The notes: a model not told the origin generated them from the sequence alone. Shown: positions 31,205 to 43,000, numbered from the stretch's first letter. The stretch: 64,000 nucleotides of DNA from Leguminivora glycinivorella (GCF_023078275.1 NC_062991.1:4092001-4156000), one strand, 5' to 3'. Made by a program: numbers and translations.

Positions 31205-31685
31205 TCTAGATTTAGGTGACAACGTAACGTCGAGGCTTCGTTGCGTCGTCTAATGGAATGGGCATAGAATTCGGCAGGTTGCCCCGGAACCGTTGAAAGA
31301 CTACACACTTCGGCCAGAAGTCTGCACTCGCGATGGTGTCCTGCGGCGGCCGTGGCAAGCGCACAACAAACGAGCTGAAGTGCACGTAGTGACGCGACTG
31401 CAGCTGTTGCACCCTCAGCGTGAAGCCAGTCTTCCGGCGAACGTACTTCACCACTTCGTCGTCCACGGCGGAGTAATGCAGGCGAGACACGTAGAGTGGA
31501 TTACTTGGTGTGCAACCCGAAGACCAGAATTAACCGGATCCGCAGTGCCAGTCACAGTCTCACAGTCTTACGAGGCGCCCTACGCGCCTTACTTTTCCTT
31601 TCCACCAATGTGAATCTCTCCGTATCTACATTGGTTCCCGCACCAATGACTTCTCCTTTAAAAGAGCCCATGATTCGCATTTCTT
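31205..31685 (-). pseudogene. Retroelement ORF1-like C-terminal domain, degenerate
   Basis: The minus frame 31212-31490 reads LYVSRLHYSAVDDEVVKYVR, KTGFTLRVQQL, SRHYVHFSSFVVRLP, DFWPKCVVFQRFRGNLP. This resembles the C-terminal region of Gag-like ORF1 proteins common in insect non-LTR elements. Upstream on the same strand similar coding sequence (MGSFKGEVIGAG...) continues, but with stops and frame changes. GC content is clearly above the surroundings. I assign it by resemblance only. Confidence 0.5.
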
Positions 31686-31913
31686 AGAAGGCGTGCTGAC
31701 CCGGTCAGCTGCTGGCTGCCGGCCAGGGACGCTAGCGTATGAACGCTGACGTAAGCTCGAAGGGGCAGGCGGCATGGTGACACAGTATTTACTATAAATA
31801 CTTAGATTACGATTTTAGAACCCCTAATGCCTATCAATGGCCAAAAGATTACACATGAACTTTACGATCTCTGGGGCATTCCAATTGGTCGCCGACATTT
31901 CGACTAAGGGCCG

Positions 31914-32025
31914 GTTGCATTGCATCAAACAGTCTATCACTGTTTTATTGTATGGGAAATTCCATAGACATCTGCGTGACAATGATGTATCTGTCAAATG
32001 TGGTTGATGTAAAGTTGGCCCTAAG
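31914..32025. mobile_element. Short TIR MITE, second copy of 3536-3665
   Basis: CTAAGGGCCGGTTGCAT and GGTTGATGTAAAGTTGGCCC with CTAAG are inverted ends. GAAATTCCATAGACATCTGC is shared with the copy in transporter intron 1. Confidence 0.75.
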
Positions 32026-32318
32026 ATTAATAAAACTTTGCTTTCCAGAATGAAACGAGTAAAATGATGAGCTAAATTCTTTGCCCCGTTAATTAATGTC
32101 ATTACCTTGGATGACATGGCGGTGCGATATCGGGTGGAAGGCGGTTGAGTGGCGCCATCTCTGCGCTGGATTCGACAGTTTCATGCTCGTTGTATTGAGC
32201 CGTACTCATTACTTTTCTGAAACACGAGCTAGAATAATCAGTATACAAAAATAAAAATAAATTGTGCGTGAAGTCCACCCGCGCGGAAGAAGCAAAACTT
32301 CGTAATGTATTGTTGTTT

Positions 32319-32450
32319 GACGACCGGTCTGGCGCAGTTGGTAGTGACCATGCCTGCTACACCGCGGTCCCGGGTTCGAATCCCGGTAAGGGCATTTATT
32401 TGTGTGATGAGCACAGATATTTGTTCCCGAGTCATGGATGATTTGTATAC
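32319..32450 (+). mobile_element. SINE-A, 3' truncated
   Basis: The head with GTCTGGCGCAGTTGGTAGTG and B box GGTTCGAATCCCGG is followed by GTAAGGGCATTTATTTGTGT and GAGTCATGGATGATTTGTAT. The 3' half is missing. Confidence 0.85.
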
Positions 32451-32529
32451 TAGTGGCTCTGTGAGCTGTAGACCTTCGCGACATGATTAGAGAACGCAAA
32501 GCTGAAAAATATATAGTGGTTGTCACAGT

Positions 32530-34330
32530 CCAATCATGACAGTGAGAGTTTCAAGCGACATATGACTCGTCGCGAAGTGGGCTGTCTATTTTCGCTCTTA
32601 AGAGTCATAAGAAATAAATAACCCAACTTATTATGAATACTACGCTTTTTTCGCCCCGAAATTCCCCATTTTGGTTTTGTTTTGTAAGCGTGTCGACAAT
32701 AGTCCGCGACGTGGGCTGCCTATTTGTGGTCTTAAGGGTCGCAAGAAAATCCTAACCTAACTTATTTGAAATAGGTACGTTGGTCTACCTTTTTGGCGGG
32801 GGGCTCGGTGGGGGAAGCCCCCATCAACTTTAGTTTTGTAAGCGTGTCAACGCTAGCCCGGGAAGCAGGCTGCCTATTTTCGCTCTTAAGGGTCACAAAA
32901 AAGACCCTGACCTAATTTAGTTTAGACACTTCATTGGTCATACTATTTTGCGGGGGCTTTCGCCCCGAGCCCCCCCCCCTTACTTATAGTCTTAAGGGTC
33001 GCAAGAAAATCCTAAGCTAACTTATTTAAAATAGGTACTGAGTTAGTTTATCTTTTTGGCGGGGGGCTTCGCCCCCGAGCCCCCTCGTTTTTGCTCTTAA
33101 GTGTCACAAAAAAACCCTAACCCAACTTATTTCAAATACTACTCTGATGTTTCTTTTTACGGGGCTTCGCCCCCGAGCCCCCTGTATTTGCTTTTAAGGG
33201 TCACAGGAAAACCCTAACCCGACATATTTTAAATACTACGTTGATCTTTCTTTTATGCGGGGGGCTTCGCCCCCCGAATCCCCCTCGTTATTGCTCTTAA
33301 GGGTCACAAAAAAACCCTAGCCCAACTTATTTCAAATACTACTTTGATCTTTCTTTATTACGGGGGGCTTCGCCCCCCGAGCCCCCCTTTCTTTGCTGCT
33401 AAGGGTCACAATAATACCCTAACCCAACTTATTTTAAATACTACGTTTATCTTTATTTCTTGCGGGGGGCTTGGCCCCCGAGCCCCCTGTATTTGCTCTT
33501 AGGGGTCACAGGAAAACCCTAACTCGACATATTTTAAATACTACGTTGATCTTTTTTCTATGCGGGGGCTTCGCCCCGAACCCCCCTCGTTTTTGCTCTT
33601 AATGGTCACAAAAAAACCCTAACACCCAACTTATTTCAAATATTACTTTTATCTTTCTTTTAACGGGGGGCTTTGCCCCCCGAGCCCCCCTTTATTTGCT
33701 GTTAAGGGACACAAAAAAACCCCAACCTAACTTATTTTAAACACTACGTAGATCTTTCTTTTTTTCGGGGGGCTTCGCCTTAAGAAACCCAAAAATAGGT
33801 ATGATACGATGTTCCATAACGTAGTTCCAGTTCATATCTTCCGGCTTCATCATCAGACCTTGAAACCTATTACGTCGTCAAAGTTCGTATCGTAGGTGTT
33901 TTTGGGTTTCTTAGAAAAGTCTTGTAATAAACTTCATCATGTAGTTCCAGTTCATATATTCCGGCTCCATCATCAGACCTTGAAGCCTAATCGTGGTCAA
34001 AGTTCATTACAAGACTTTTCTAAGAAACCCAAAAACAGCTATGATACGATGTTCCATCAAGTAGTTCCAGTTCATACATATCTTCCTGTTCCATCATCAG
34101 ACCTTGAAACCTAATCGTAGTCAAAGTTCATTACAAGACTTTTCTAAGAAACCCAAAAACAGCTATGATACTATGTTCCATCATGTAGTTCCAGTTCATA
34201 TCTTCCGGCTCCATCATCAGATCAGTTCAACTGTACCATATTATTGTATATTACGCTACGACTCCTGAAAGATGGTTAAATTAGCTGCCTTAGATTCCTT
34301 TACATAGTACATACACGACGACCTAATAAA
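32530..34330 (+). mobile_element. Composite minisatellite element, copy 2
   Basis: A GC-hairpin array (about 32580-33775) is followed by a degraded 120-base array (33780-34220) and the tail CTACGACTCCTG, AGATGGTTAAATTAGCTGCC, ACACGACGACCTAATAAAAG and CATGTTAA, in the order of copy 1. The first units are longer than those of copy 1 and include GTAAGCGTGTC and GGGCTGCCTATTT, so they may preserve an older unit form. The left end is not defined. One 120-base unit is inverted at about 33860-33930. Confidence 0.75.
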
Positions 34331-34554
34331 AGCATGTTAAAAACGCTAGCTTAGCGTGTGTGAAAAATGTTTGTTTGCACCAACGACGTTTGATAAATGT
34401 AAAATAACTAAATCTTATAGACATCCCGCATTTTAGGCATTCGTACTGAGAAAGGATGGGCAATTTCTGATATCCTCGCAATATTTTAATGCGAATTGAG
34501 ACTCATGATTCTTTGTGAACAGTAATAAGCATTTATTTCAGTAGTAACAATAAC

Positions 34555-34700
34555 GCCATCTAGGATTTGAGGATTGATACATATCAGGTCATAATAAGTT
34601 GTATTAAGTAAAGACTATCAAAATGTCAAAACTGAGGTTCTAAATGTTTTAGTCGACTGTCGAGAGATGGCAGTCAATGACTTGACTGAAAGAATTTTAT
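34555..34700 (+). repeat. GAGATGGCAGTC repeat fragment
   Basis: ACGCCATCTAG, AAAATGTCAAAACTGAGGTT and GTCGAGAGATGGCAGTC match the family at 2570-3115. From 34700 to 34965 nothing is seen beyond AT-rich sequence. Confidence 0.55.
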
Positions 34701-34965
34701 TGTATTTTCTAGAGCTCAAATAAATCAATTTATTTACTCAAAAATATATTTCTTTAATACATTTGGTTTATTCCCTTACTTTTTGAAGACGTTTACTCAT
34801 GTCAAAAATGATTCAACTCAAATAGTATGAAATTCAGGCGAACACATGAAAAAACATACATTAACCTAAAGGGGATCCGTCTTTTTCCTCTAGCTTAAAG
34901 ATATGATATTAAAATTCAAAAACAAAAATACAAAAATCAAAACCATACAAAATGATATAGATCAA

Positions 34966-36712
34966 GAGCCCAGGCCCGCCAGACCTTCCTCAAATTCTCA
35001 AGGATGAAACTTTGGGACAATGTAGAGTTCACATCGGCGTTTAATGTGTGCATATTTTCTAGTTCGGCCCATCGGCCAATTTTTTGCTATCAAGTGATGA
35101 AGGTGAAAAAAAAAAAAGTGCTTACTTTCCTTAAATTCTCAAGGCTGATTTTTATATATGTGTTAGAGCACGTTGTTAGAAATTGGTTATCATCAATGCC
35201 AGACCGTTTCCGCCGGCCATAACTTTTACCAGACGCGACAAAGTTGGCAAAAAACGACTCTAACTTACCTCATTTTCTCAAGCCTGATTTTGATATATGA
35301 TACGCAGGGACCTGTAACTAGACCGTTTGTAAGCAGCCAGACCAATCGGATGGACCCAACCATCCGCCAGACCGACTTAAAGTTTCGATATGAGCATTAG
35401 TAGAATTGAAATATTCCGGGTCTATAAAAGCTAAAAACTTGAATTTTCTACATTAAGCTACGTGTATATTGTATACTTGACGTAATAAGCGACTTTCAAA
35501 AATGTTACTTCTAAGGAAATAAAAAAATGAAAGTTTATATGTGGTGCAAGATTAATTTTAAGCTATGAATTTTATTTACACTGCGTAAGTACATGTGTAT
35601 TTTATTATAAATATAACTTTTACCAGACGCGACAAAGTTGGCAAAAAACGACTCTAACTTACCTCATTTTCTCAAGCCTGATTTTGATATATGATACGCA
35701 GGGACCTGTAACCAGACCGTTTGTAAGCAGCCAGACCAATCGGATGGACCCAACCATCCGCCAGACCGACTTAAAGTTTCAAATTTAAAATTAATCTTGC
35801 ACCACATATAAACTTTCATTTTTTTATTTCCTTAGAAGTAAAATTTTTGAAAGTCGCTTATTACGTCAAGTATACAATATACACGTAGCTTAATATAGAA
35901 AATTCAAGTTTTTAGCTTTTATAGACCTGGAATATTTCAATTCTACTAATGCTCATATCGAAACTTTAAGTCGGTCTGGCGGATGGTTGGGTCCATCCGA
36001 TTGGTCTGGCTGCTTACAAACGGTCTAGTTATAGGTCCCTGCGTATCATATATCAAAATCAGGCTTGAGAAAATGTGGTAAGTTAGAGTCGTTTTTTGCC
36101 AACTTTGTCGCGTCTGGTAAAAGTTATATTTATAATAAAATACACATGTACTTACGCAGTGTAAATAAAATTCATAGCTTAAAATTAATCTTGCACCACA
36201 TATAAACTTTCATTTTTTTATTTCCTTAGAAGTAAAATTTTTGAAATTCGCTTACTACGTCAAGTATACAATATTCACGTAGCTTAATGTAGAAAATTCA
36301 AGTTTTTAGCTTTTATAGACCCGGAATATTTCAATTCTACTAATGCTCATATCGAAACTTTAAGTCGGTCTGGCGGATGGTTGGGTCCATCCGATTGGTC
36401 TGGCTGCTTACAAACGGTCTAGTTACAGGTCCCTGCGTATCATATATCAAAATCAGGCTTGAGAAAATGAGGTAAGTTAGAGTCGTTTTTTGCCAACTTT
36501 GTCGCGTCTGGTAAAAGTTATGGCCGGCGGAAACGGTCTGGCATTGATGATTACCAATTTCTAACAACGTGCTCTAACACATATATAAAAATCAGCCTTG
36601 AGAATTTAAGGAAAGTAAGAAATATGCACACATTAACCGCCGATATGAACTCTACATTGTCCCAAAGTTTCATCCTTGAGAATTTGAGGAAGGTCTGGCG
36701 GGCCTGGGCTCT
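34966..36712. repeat. Mosaic palindrome of nested inverted duplications
   Basis: Block Q (TTTTACCAGACGCGACAAAG to CGACTTAAAGTTTC, about 155 bases) occurs at 35225-35380 (+), 35628-35780 (+), 35955-36127 (-) and 36355-36521 (-). Block R (CGACTTTCAAAAATGTTACT to TTTATTATAAATATA) occurs at 35490-35616 (+), 35781-35862 (-, partial) and 36128-36262 (-). The outer arms GAGCCCAGGCCCGCCAGACC and GGTCTGGCGGGCCTGGGCTC close the structure. The words CCAGACC and TTCTCAAG recur along each arm. Copies differ at only a few bases. Confidence 0.9.
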
Positions 36713-37136
36713 GGGTCTAATATGGCGCCCAGGAAATTGGAACTCGGAATCTCGTGACTGCAAAGCAAAAGATTTACTACTGCGCCATAGGCCATAGCGA
36801 ATCATACGTAGGCTGGCGAAATTATAATACTTATTCTAAAGAATAAATTTACATATTTATATACCGTCTAAAGTCGTGTTCCAAAAGGTCTGAATTTTTG
36901 AAAAAGGACTCTATTTACATGTATATAAAAGACAAAACTTTTTTGATATCAATTAGGCTATTAGTTAAGGCGCGAGGCAGCATGACTTTGTCATTTTGAG
37001 CAATTTCCAAAATCTGGGACGACAAAAAAATTTTATTGGCTCATAGAATCTGGTCACAAAATTTCACGCGAATCAGTTCAAAATTGCGACCTGTAGAGCG
37101 AGACATCCGGACATACAAAAGCAAATTTCTCGAGTT

Positions 37137-37203
37137 AAAACGTAGACCTTGCTATCGCTGCGGTCAATTAAAACGTAGACCTTGCTATCGCTGCGGTCAA
37201 TTA
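37137..37203 (+). repeat. 33-base direct duplication
   Basis: AAAACGTAGACCTTGCTATC with GCTGCGGTCAATT is present twice in direct tandem, without differences. Confidence 0.85.
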
Positions 37204-37316
37204 TATATATCGTTGTCTGAGTACCCACAACACAAGCCTTCTTGAGCTTACAGTGGGCCTCAGTCAATCTGTGTAAGAATTACCTATATTTTTTTTGTGC
37301 TGGTATGGTAAACATG

Positions 37317-37892
37317 CTACAAAAACCGGCCAAGAGCGTGTCGGGCCACGCTCAGTGTAGGGTTCCGTAGTTTTCCGTATTTTTCTCAAAAACTACTGAA
37401 CCTATCAAGTTCAAAATAATTTTCCTAGAAAGTGTTTATAAAGTTCTACTTTTGTGATTTTTTTCATATTTTTTAAACATATGGTTCAAAAGTTAGAGGG
37501 GGGGGACGCACTTTTTTTTCCTTTAGGAGCGATTATTTCCGATAATATTAATATTATCAAAAAACAATCTTAGTAAACCCTTATTCATTTTTAAATACCT
37601 ATCCAACAATATATCACACGTTGGGGTTGGAATAAAAAAAATTATCAGCCCCCACTTTACATGTAGGGGGGGTACCCTAATAAAACATTTTTTTCCATTT
37701 TTTATTTTTGCACTTTATTGGCGTGATTGATATACATACTTGTACTAAATTTCAGTTTTCTAGTGCTTACGGTTACTGAGATTATCCGCGGACGGACGGA
37801 CGGACGGACGGACGGACGGACGGACGGACGGACGGACGGACAGACAGACATGGCGAAACTATAAGGGTTCCTAGTTGACTACGGAACCCTAA
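37317..37892 (+). mobile_element. Repeat family G, full-length copy
   Basis: It runs from AAAACCGGCCAAGAGCGTGT through GTAGGGTTCCGTAGTTTTCC, GTTCAAAAGTTAGAGGGGGG and a GGAC microsatellite (37789-37840) to CTACGGAACCCTAAAA. The two GGTTCCGTAG motifs are inverted. A second copy is at 39083-39616. From 37895 to 38440 I see nothing. Confidence 0.75.
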
Positions 37893-38439
37893 AAAACCTC
37901 CAGTGTACGAAGCCGACCACTTACAACTATGCCACGGTGGGACTTAAGTAGAGAGGTTATAATTATTTTCAAGAACTAACGCTTAACGTTTAAGACGATA
38001 CAGGATCGAAAATCACGAAGGTAATCATGGTCTATATCCCGGTCAATATAAGTCTAATGAAAATAACCGTGAATCATTCAAAACTCTTAGGATCGAAAAT
38101 GCTAAAATGGAAAGGGTTTGGCTTTCAGTTTGGGAATTCTAGTTTAATATACTAGTGTTATTAACTACATTTATCGAAAAAAAAATTGTCCATTAAGAAC
38201 AACTCAGTTAAAAGATATTGCGAAAAAATCTTTAAAATAGAGGTTCCCCTCTCGACTGTTTCCTTCTTCAAAACTTAATTAATCGTAACGAAATTTGAGA
38301 ATCTGAATAACAATGAAATAATAGGTAAGCGCAGTTCACATTGCACTTAAGCAAAACAAGCCCAGCAAGTAGTTCCCATTGTCCACAATTAGAACAAGTC
38401 CCCAAGCAGTAAATATCTAGGTCTTATAATTGACAACCA

Positions 38440-38576
38440 TTTAAATTGGGATGCTCACATTGACCTTGTTTGTGCAAGAGCAAGTTGCTGGTGAATGATC
38501 CTGGCTACGAGATTATGTATGTGCAAGTACTCGCCGTTAGCTAGATGAGAACAACCGGAAATGATATGCCTGAGTG
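38440..38576 (-). pseudogene. C-terminal end of R4/Dong-like LINE, beyond the foldback insertion
   Basis: The minus strand reads HIISGCSHLANGEYLHIHN then LVARIIHQQLALAQTR before a stop. It continues in frame from the part at 40454-41760 once element S2 and one copy of GCCTGAGTG are removed. The Cys and His residues (GCSHL, YLHIHN) complete the CCHC-like motif begun by CRACRRPGES. Confidence 0.8.
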
Positions 38577-39082
38577 GGTGTCCTGCCGTTACGCCAAAAA
38601 ACGTTTCGTCAAATTTCATTTCCCAATAATCATATCGCAATAGTTTCATTTCCCAAAGTATTGTTTGGCAAAGGTATGTTTCGCAATGAATTTATTTGGT
38701 CAAATTATCATTTGGCACAATTTTACTTAGTCAAATTTTATTTAGACAAAACTTTATTTCGCAAACGTTTTTAATGGCAAAACTTATATCCCAAAAACAT
38801 GTTTGGTCAAAATGTCACATCGCAAATTTCGAAAATATTTAGGCATTTGCATTTTCATTTCTACGGGATTAATTTAATTTACCGAAGATTTTTTTGCCTT
38901 TAACTTAAAATTGTCAAATGATAATTTCAGTTTTATTCCCAAGGCTTCAGTTGGACTAGAAAAGTTTGCTCAACTTTATTTTTGTCAAATTAATTACTGG
39001 ACAAAATTATTTTGTCAACTATTTTTTTGTCAAAAAATGTTTCTACAAATTACACCATGCAAAACCACGTTTGACAATAAAA

Positions 39083-39616
39083 AAACCGGCCAAGAGCGTG
39101 TCGGGCCACGCTCAGTGTAGGGTTCCGTAGTTTTCCGTATTTTTCTCAAAAAGTACTAAACCTATCAAGTTCAAAACAATTTTCCTAAAAATTCTTTATA
39201 AAGTTCTACTTTTGTATTTTTTTTATATTTTTTAAACATATGGTTCAAAAGTTAGAGGGGGGACGCACTTTTTTTTCCTTTAGGAGCGATTATTTCCGAA
39301 AATATTAATATTATCAAAAAACGATCTTAGTAAACCCTTATTCATTTTTAAATACCTATCCAACAATATATCACACGTTGGGGTTAGAATGAAAAAAAAA
39401 TCCGCCCCCACTTTACATGTTGGGGGGGTACCCTAATAAAACATTTTTTTCCATTTTTTATTTTTGCACTTTGTTGGCGTGATTGATATACATATTGGTA
39501 CCAAATTTCAGCTTTCTGGTGCTTACGGTTACTGAGATTATCCGCGGACGGACGGACGGACGGACAGACAGACATGGCGAAACTATAAGGGTTCCTAGTT
39601 GACTACGGAACCCTAA
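39083..39616 (+). mobile_element. Repeat family G inside S2
   Basis: It has the same order as 37317-37892, with a shorter GGAC tract (39545-39565). TGACAA occurs just before (39073) and just after (39618) and may be a target duplication. Confidence 0.75.
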
Positions 39617-39723
39617 AAATGACAAGGCAACAATGTAATGTAATAATTTTATTAGTATTGTTGCAGAAAACTCGTGTGCTACAGGGTCAGTTTAGATGCG
39701 ACGACGAGCGAAGCGAGGAGGAG

Positions 39724-40101
39724 CGTGTTAGGTTGACAGTGAGCAAACCGGAAATGGCTTTTTAAAGTAATTAAAAATTAATATAAAATAATGGTGAAAT
39801 AAAACTATGGAAACGGATTAAATCGCGTATAATGAATTTAAAATACATCCCGACGTTTCGAACTCTTTACAGCGTTCGTGGTCAACGGGTGACTGAGGAA
39901 AAAATTACAATGTGCAAAAGCTACCCACATACAAGAAATATTAACGAACCATGACCACAAATAATATAACGTCGGGATGTATTTTAAATTCATTATACGC
40001 GATTTAATCCGTTTCCACAGTTTTATTTCACCATTATTTTCTATTCATTTTTAATTACTTTAAAAAGCCATTTCCGGTTTGCTCACTGTCAACCTAACAC
40101 G
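39724..40101. mobile_element. Palindromic MITE inside S2
   Basis: CGTGTTAGGTTGACAGTGAG with CAAACCGGAAATGGC is mirrored at the right end. AAACGGATTAAATCGCGTAT with AATGAATTTAAAATACATCC is mirrored nearer the centre. The complementarity is nearly complete outside a loop of about 80 bases. Confidence 0.85.
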
Positions 40102-40453
40102 ACACAACATTTGCAGCAGGAGGAAAAAAAGTACGACATACACATTATTTCACAAAAATCTTGGACACAAAGTATAAAATCAACACACAAATTTCTAGTG
40201 CGCCATTTAATTACAATATATTGGGAAATGGAAATTTTGCCTAACAATACCTTTGACTAAATAATATTTGGTAAAATGAAATTTGACCAAGTAAATATTT
40301 TGGGAAACAAATACTTGCCAAAAAAAGTTTTGCTAAATGTCAATTTGCGATAAGTTGTTTTGCCAAACGTTTATTTGGGAAATGATAATTTGGGAATAAT
40401 AGTTTGGGATGTGAAACTTTGGGAAACGTTTTTTGGCGAATCGTCAGTAAACC

Positions 40454-41760
40454 GCCTGAGTGACTCTCCGGGACGGCGGCATGCCCGACAAATGTCGACC
40501 GTACCGTCCTTCAGGATATATTTCCGGTAGTTGTTCGTCATCATAACTTCGTCGGCAATTGCACAGGCAAAACCCTCGGTTTCTCCGAAGAGGTCCCCAA
40601 ATCGTAACCAGTTCACCGATGCGAGCAGATCTACATCGGGTCCCGTGAGGGCCTTGTAGGACCGCCCGTGTAGCTGCTTGCTCTCCCATACCGCCTTGCG
40701 GTCCGCAGTACTTAGTACCACAGGTTTGCGCCAGTTCTGTTTCGCCAAGGAGAGCGGCGTGAGGTTTCCGTCCACTGCCACCACATCACGATGCATCCCA
40801 CACTCGTTGTTTAGGAAGTAATTCCTGAGATTGTACACCTCACGGTTGTGAAGATCTTTGGCGGTTAGGAAGCCTCGACCTCCGCACTTCCGTGGGATGT
40901 ACAATCTCATAACAGACGAGCGCGGGTGTAACATACGGTGTGTGGTAAGCAGTGAGCGGACCCTCCGATCCAGGGCGTCCAGTTCAGTCTGGGTCCACCG
41001 TAGTATGCCAAAGGAGTATGTGAGTAGAGGCATTACCCAGGCGTTAAAGGCGCGCACTTTGTTGCCTCCTGACAAAAGACTGTTAAGGACTTTTGTGAGC
41101 CGACTGAAAAAGCGCTCCTTCACCGAGCGTCTAATGCCAACATCCTCAATACCCAACGACTGTGACATACCAAGGTACTTATAGGTTTCTGATTCAGAGA
41201 TAGATCTGAACGACATCGTCTCAGAAAGTTGTAAATTTTCTGAATTTACAACCTCCCCCCGCTGTACATGCATGACCGCACACTTATCGACACCAAACTC
41301 CATTCTGATGGCGGTACTGAAAACTTCTGTGGTTTTCAATAGCACCATCAGATCTTGGGTGTTCGGTGCAAATAGTTTGAGATCGTCCATGTACAGAAGG
41401 TGAGAGATGACTTCACCCTCTCTCCGAAGCCGGCAACCTAGCCCAGAATCCTTCAGCAGCGTGCTGAGGGGATTCAGAGCTATTAGGCAGAACCATAATG
41501 GACTCAAACTGTCACCCTGGAATATTCCTCGCTCAATCCTTGTGAAGTCCTGCGGAAGGATATTAAAGCTGCATCAAGTTTATACAGCTCCAATACCCTT
41601 CTCAGCCACGAATGAGGCACCGAACCATAGGCCTTCTTATAGTCAATCCAAGCGGCCGAGATGGCTCCCCTGTTCCACCGAACTTGTTGGCAGATGGTCA
41701 TGTCTATGAGGAGGAGCTCTTTAGTACCCTACATCCATTTTGAGCGGGAGCCAGAATGTT
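40454..41760 (-). pseudogene. R4/Dong-like non-LTR retrotransposon, 5' truncated
   Basis: The main frame (down from 41507) carries the reverse-transcriptase motif YMDDLKLFA, a thumb-like region (KYLG, RAFNAWVMPLLTYS), RRVRSLLTTHRMLHPRSS and CRACRRPGES. This fits R4/Dong-type elements, which end in a restriction-like endonuclease region. Upstream, the frame at 41504-41701 holds WIDYKKAYGSVPHSWL, joined by a frameshift. A second shift near 41720 separates it from NNILAPAQNGC. The 5' side stops at a short tandem array (41745-41865). Frameshifts mean it is dead. Confidence 0.85.
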
Positions 41761-41865
41761 GTTAGCGACAATATGCGCATTATGTTGTTAGCGACAATAT
41801 GCGCATTATGTTGTTAGCAACAATATGCGCATTATGTTGTTAGCGACAATATGGGCATTTAATTG
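41745..41865 (-). repeat. 30-base tandem array derived from LINE coding DNA
   Basis: GTTGTTAGCGACAATATGCG with CATTAT is repeated four times, one unit with AGCAAC in place of AGCGAC. On the minus strand the first unit is in frame with the LINE (AHIVANNILAP), so the array appears to be an amplified piece of its own coding sequence at the truncation point. From 41865 to 42640 I see only AT-rich sequence. Confidence 0.8.
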
Positions 41866-42639
41866 ATGTTTTATTATTAATATTAATTTTATTTATTGCT
41901 ATTTTTTTTTTATTTAAGTACATAGTAATTTTATTACGTATTGTGTCACTAATGTATTCATGAGCCATGTTGCTGATTTAACACTTTCGCTACCAAGAAC
42001 CCGACTGTCGGGCACACCGCTCGTAGAAGCGTAGCCGATTACATGGGTTTCCCCGTATGTAGCGAAAATGTCGTAGCGCCGCGTAGAGCCCGGTTTCGAA
42101 AGTGTTAAGTAAATAAATGAATTGAATTTAATTATTTATTGGAAGAAACAATCTGCGTTCAAATACTTCAAATGCATTCATTTTAATGATATTCATTCTT
42201 AGTGACTTTTTACAATCTAAAAAACACAAGCGTTGCTATTTCGCGGACAAACGTATTTATACATAACACACAAACAACAAAAACATATTTATGTTCCCTG
42301 TAAGTACCATTATCGTATTTTGTTCCCTTTCTGTAACTTACGCCTTAACATAATTTAACTTTACTCCAGATTTTTTTACATTACGAGAATAAAAAAAATA
42401 CAAATCGAAAAAGTAAACACTACTTTTTTTCATAAACAAACTTTTGAACTTACGTATCTTCGCAATAACACTTTCAAAACATGAGTTTTAAATAAATAAA
42501 ATAAACAATTGGGCCTATATATGTATTTCCCACTGCTATACACAATAATTAATACCGATATTTATTAATTTTCCGGTTAAATCGTGCTGCATTGTTCAGT
42601 ATAAAATTAGGTATAATGAATAATCTAAGAGCTAGGTCT

Positions 42640-42770
42640 GTGTGCGTAGCCAAATGCACAAACATTCACGAAACACTCACGATAAATCACTCACGATTCA
42701 CGAAACATTCACTCATAGCTAATCCCTAATAGCTCTTGCATATTGGCGCGACAGAGCCGGACTACATATT
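42640..42770 (+). mobile_element. GTGCGTAGCC family copy, degraded
   Basis: GTGCGTAGCCAAATGCACAA, ATTCACGAAACACTCACGA and CTTGCATATTGGCGCGACAG with AGCCGGACTAC match 1418-1569 and 8321-8445. The right half is lost. Confidence 0.65.
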
Positions 42771-42771
42771 A

Positions 42772-43000
42772 GATAAAGATAAAAGATAAAAGACATTTAT
42801 TCATGACGATCACATAACATGTACGGACATGTACAACAGACATCAAACATAAAATGGCAAAGAACAAAATGACATAAAAGTGTTCATCACGAAATGGACC
42901 CAACTCAGCATGATGCCAGCGCTCAGCTAGCCATGTAGCCAGCGCTGATCTTCCGTTGGGCCCATTTGGTGATGCCACGACAGATAACACATTAATTTAA
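42772..43000 (-). mobile_element. LINE 3' end with TTTATC-repeat tail
   Basis: On the minus strand the segment ends GAATAAATGTCTTTTATC and further TTTATC units. The open stretch before it (MLSVVASPNGPNGRSALATW) is too short to assign. The tail resembles that of the 42-base insert in transporter exon 2. Confidence 0.5.

Larger units (their letters stand above)
38577..40453. mobile_element. Foldback element S2 with 9-base target duplication
   Basis: GCCTGAGTG is duplicated exactly at 38568-38576 and 40454-40462. The element starts GGTGTCCTGCCGTTACGCCA and ends in the complement of GGTTTACTGACGATTCGCCA, with CGCCAAAAAACGTTT common to both ends. Each arm (about 38590-39080 and 40180-40440) is a run of TTTGGCAAA, TTTCGCAA, TTTCCCAA, TTTGGTCAA or TTAGTCAA words every 14-17 bases. 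The arms agree in spacing and word set, not in base-by-base sequence. Two other repeats (39083-39616 and 39724-40101) are nested inside. No protein is encoded. Confidence 0.9.

Noticed and set aside
32106..32117. ATG TCA TCC AAG followed by GTAATG on the minus strand as first TRPA exon
   Set aside because: It would end in phase 0, but the first recognised exon needs an upstream exon ending with two bases of a codon.
40858..41184. Plus-strand frames at 40858-41184 and 41407-41709
   Set aside because: They are shadows of the minus-strand reverse transcriptase.
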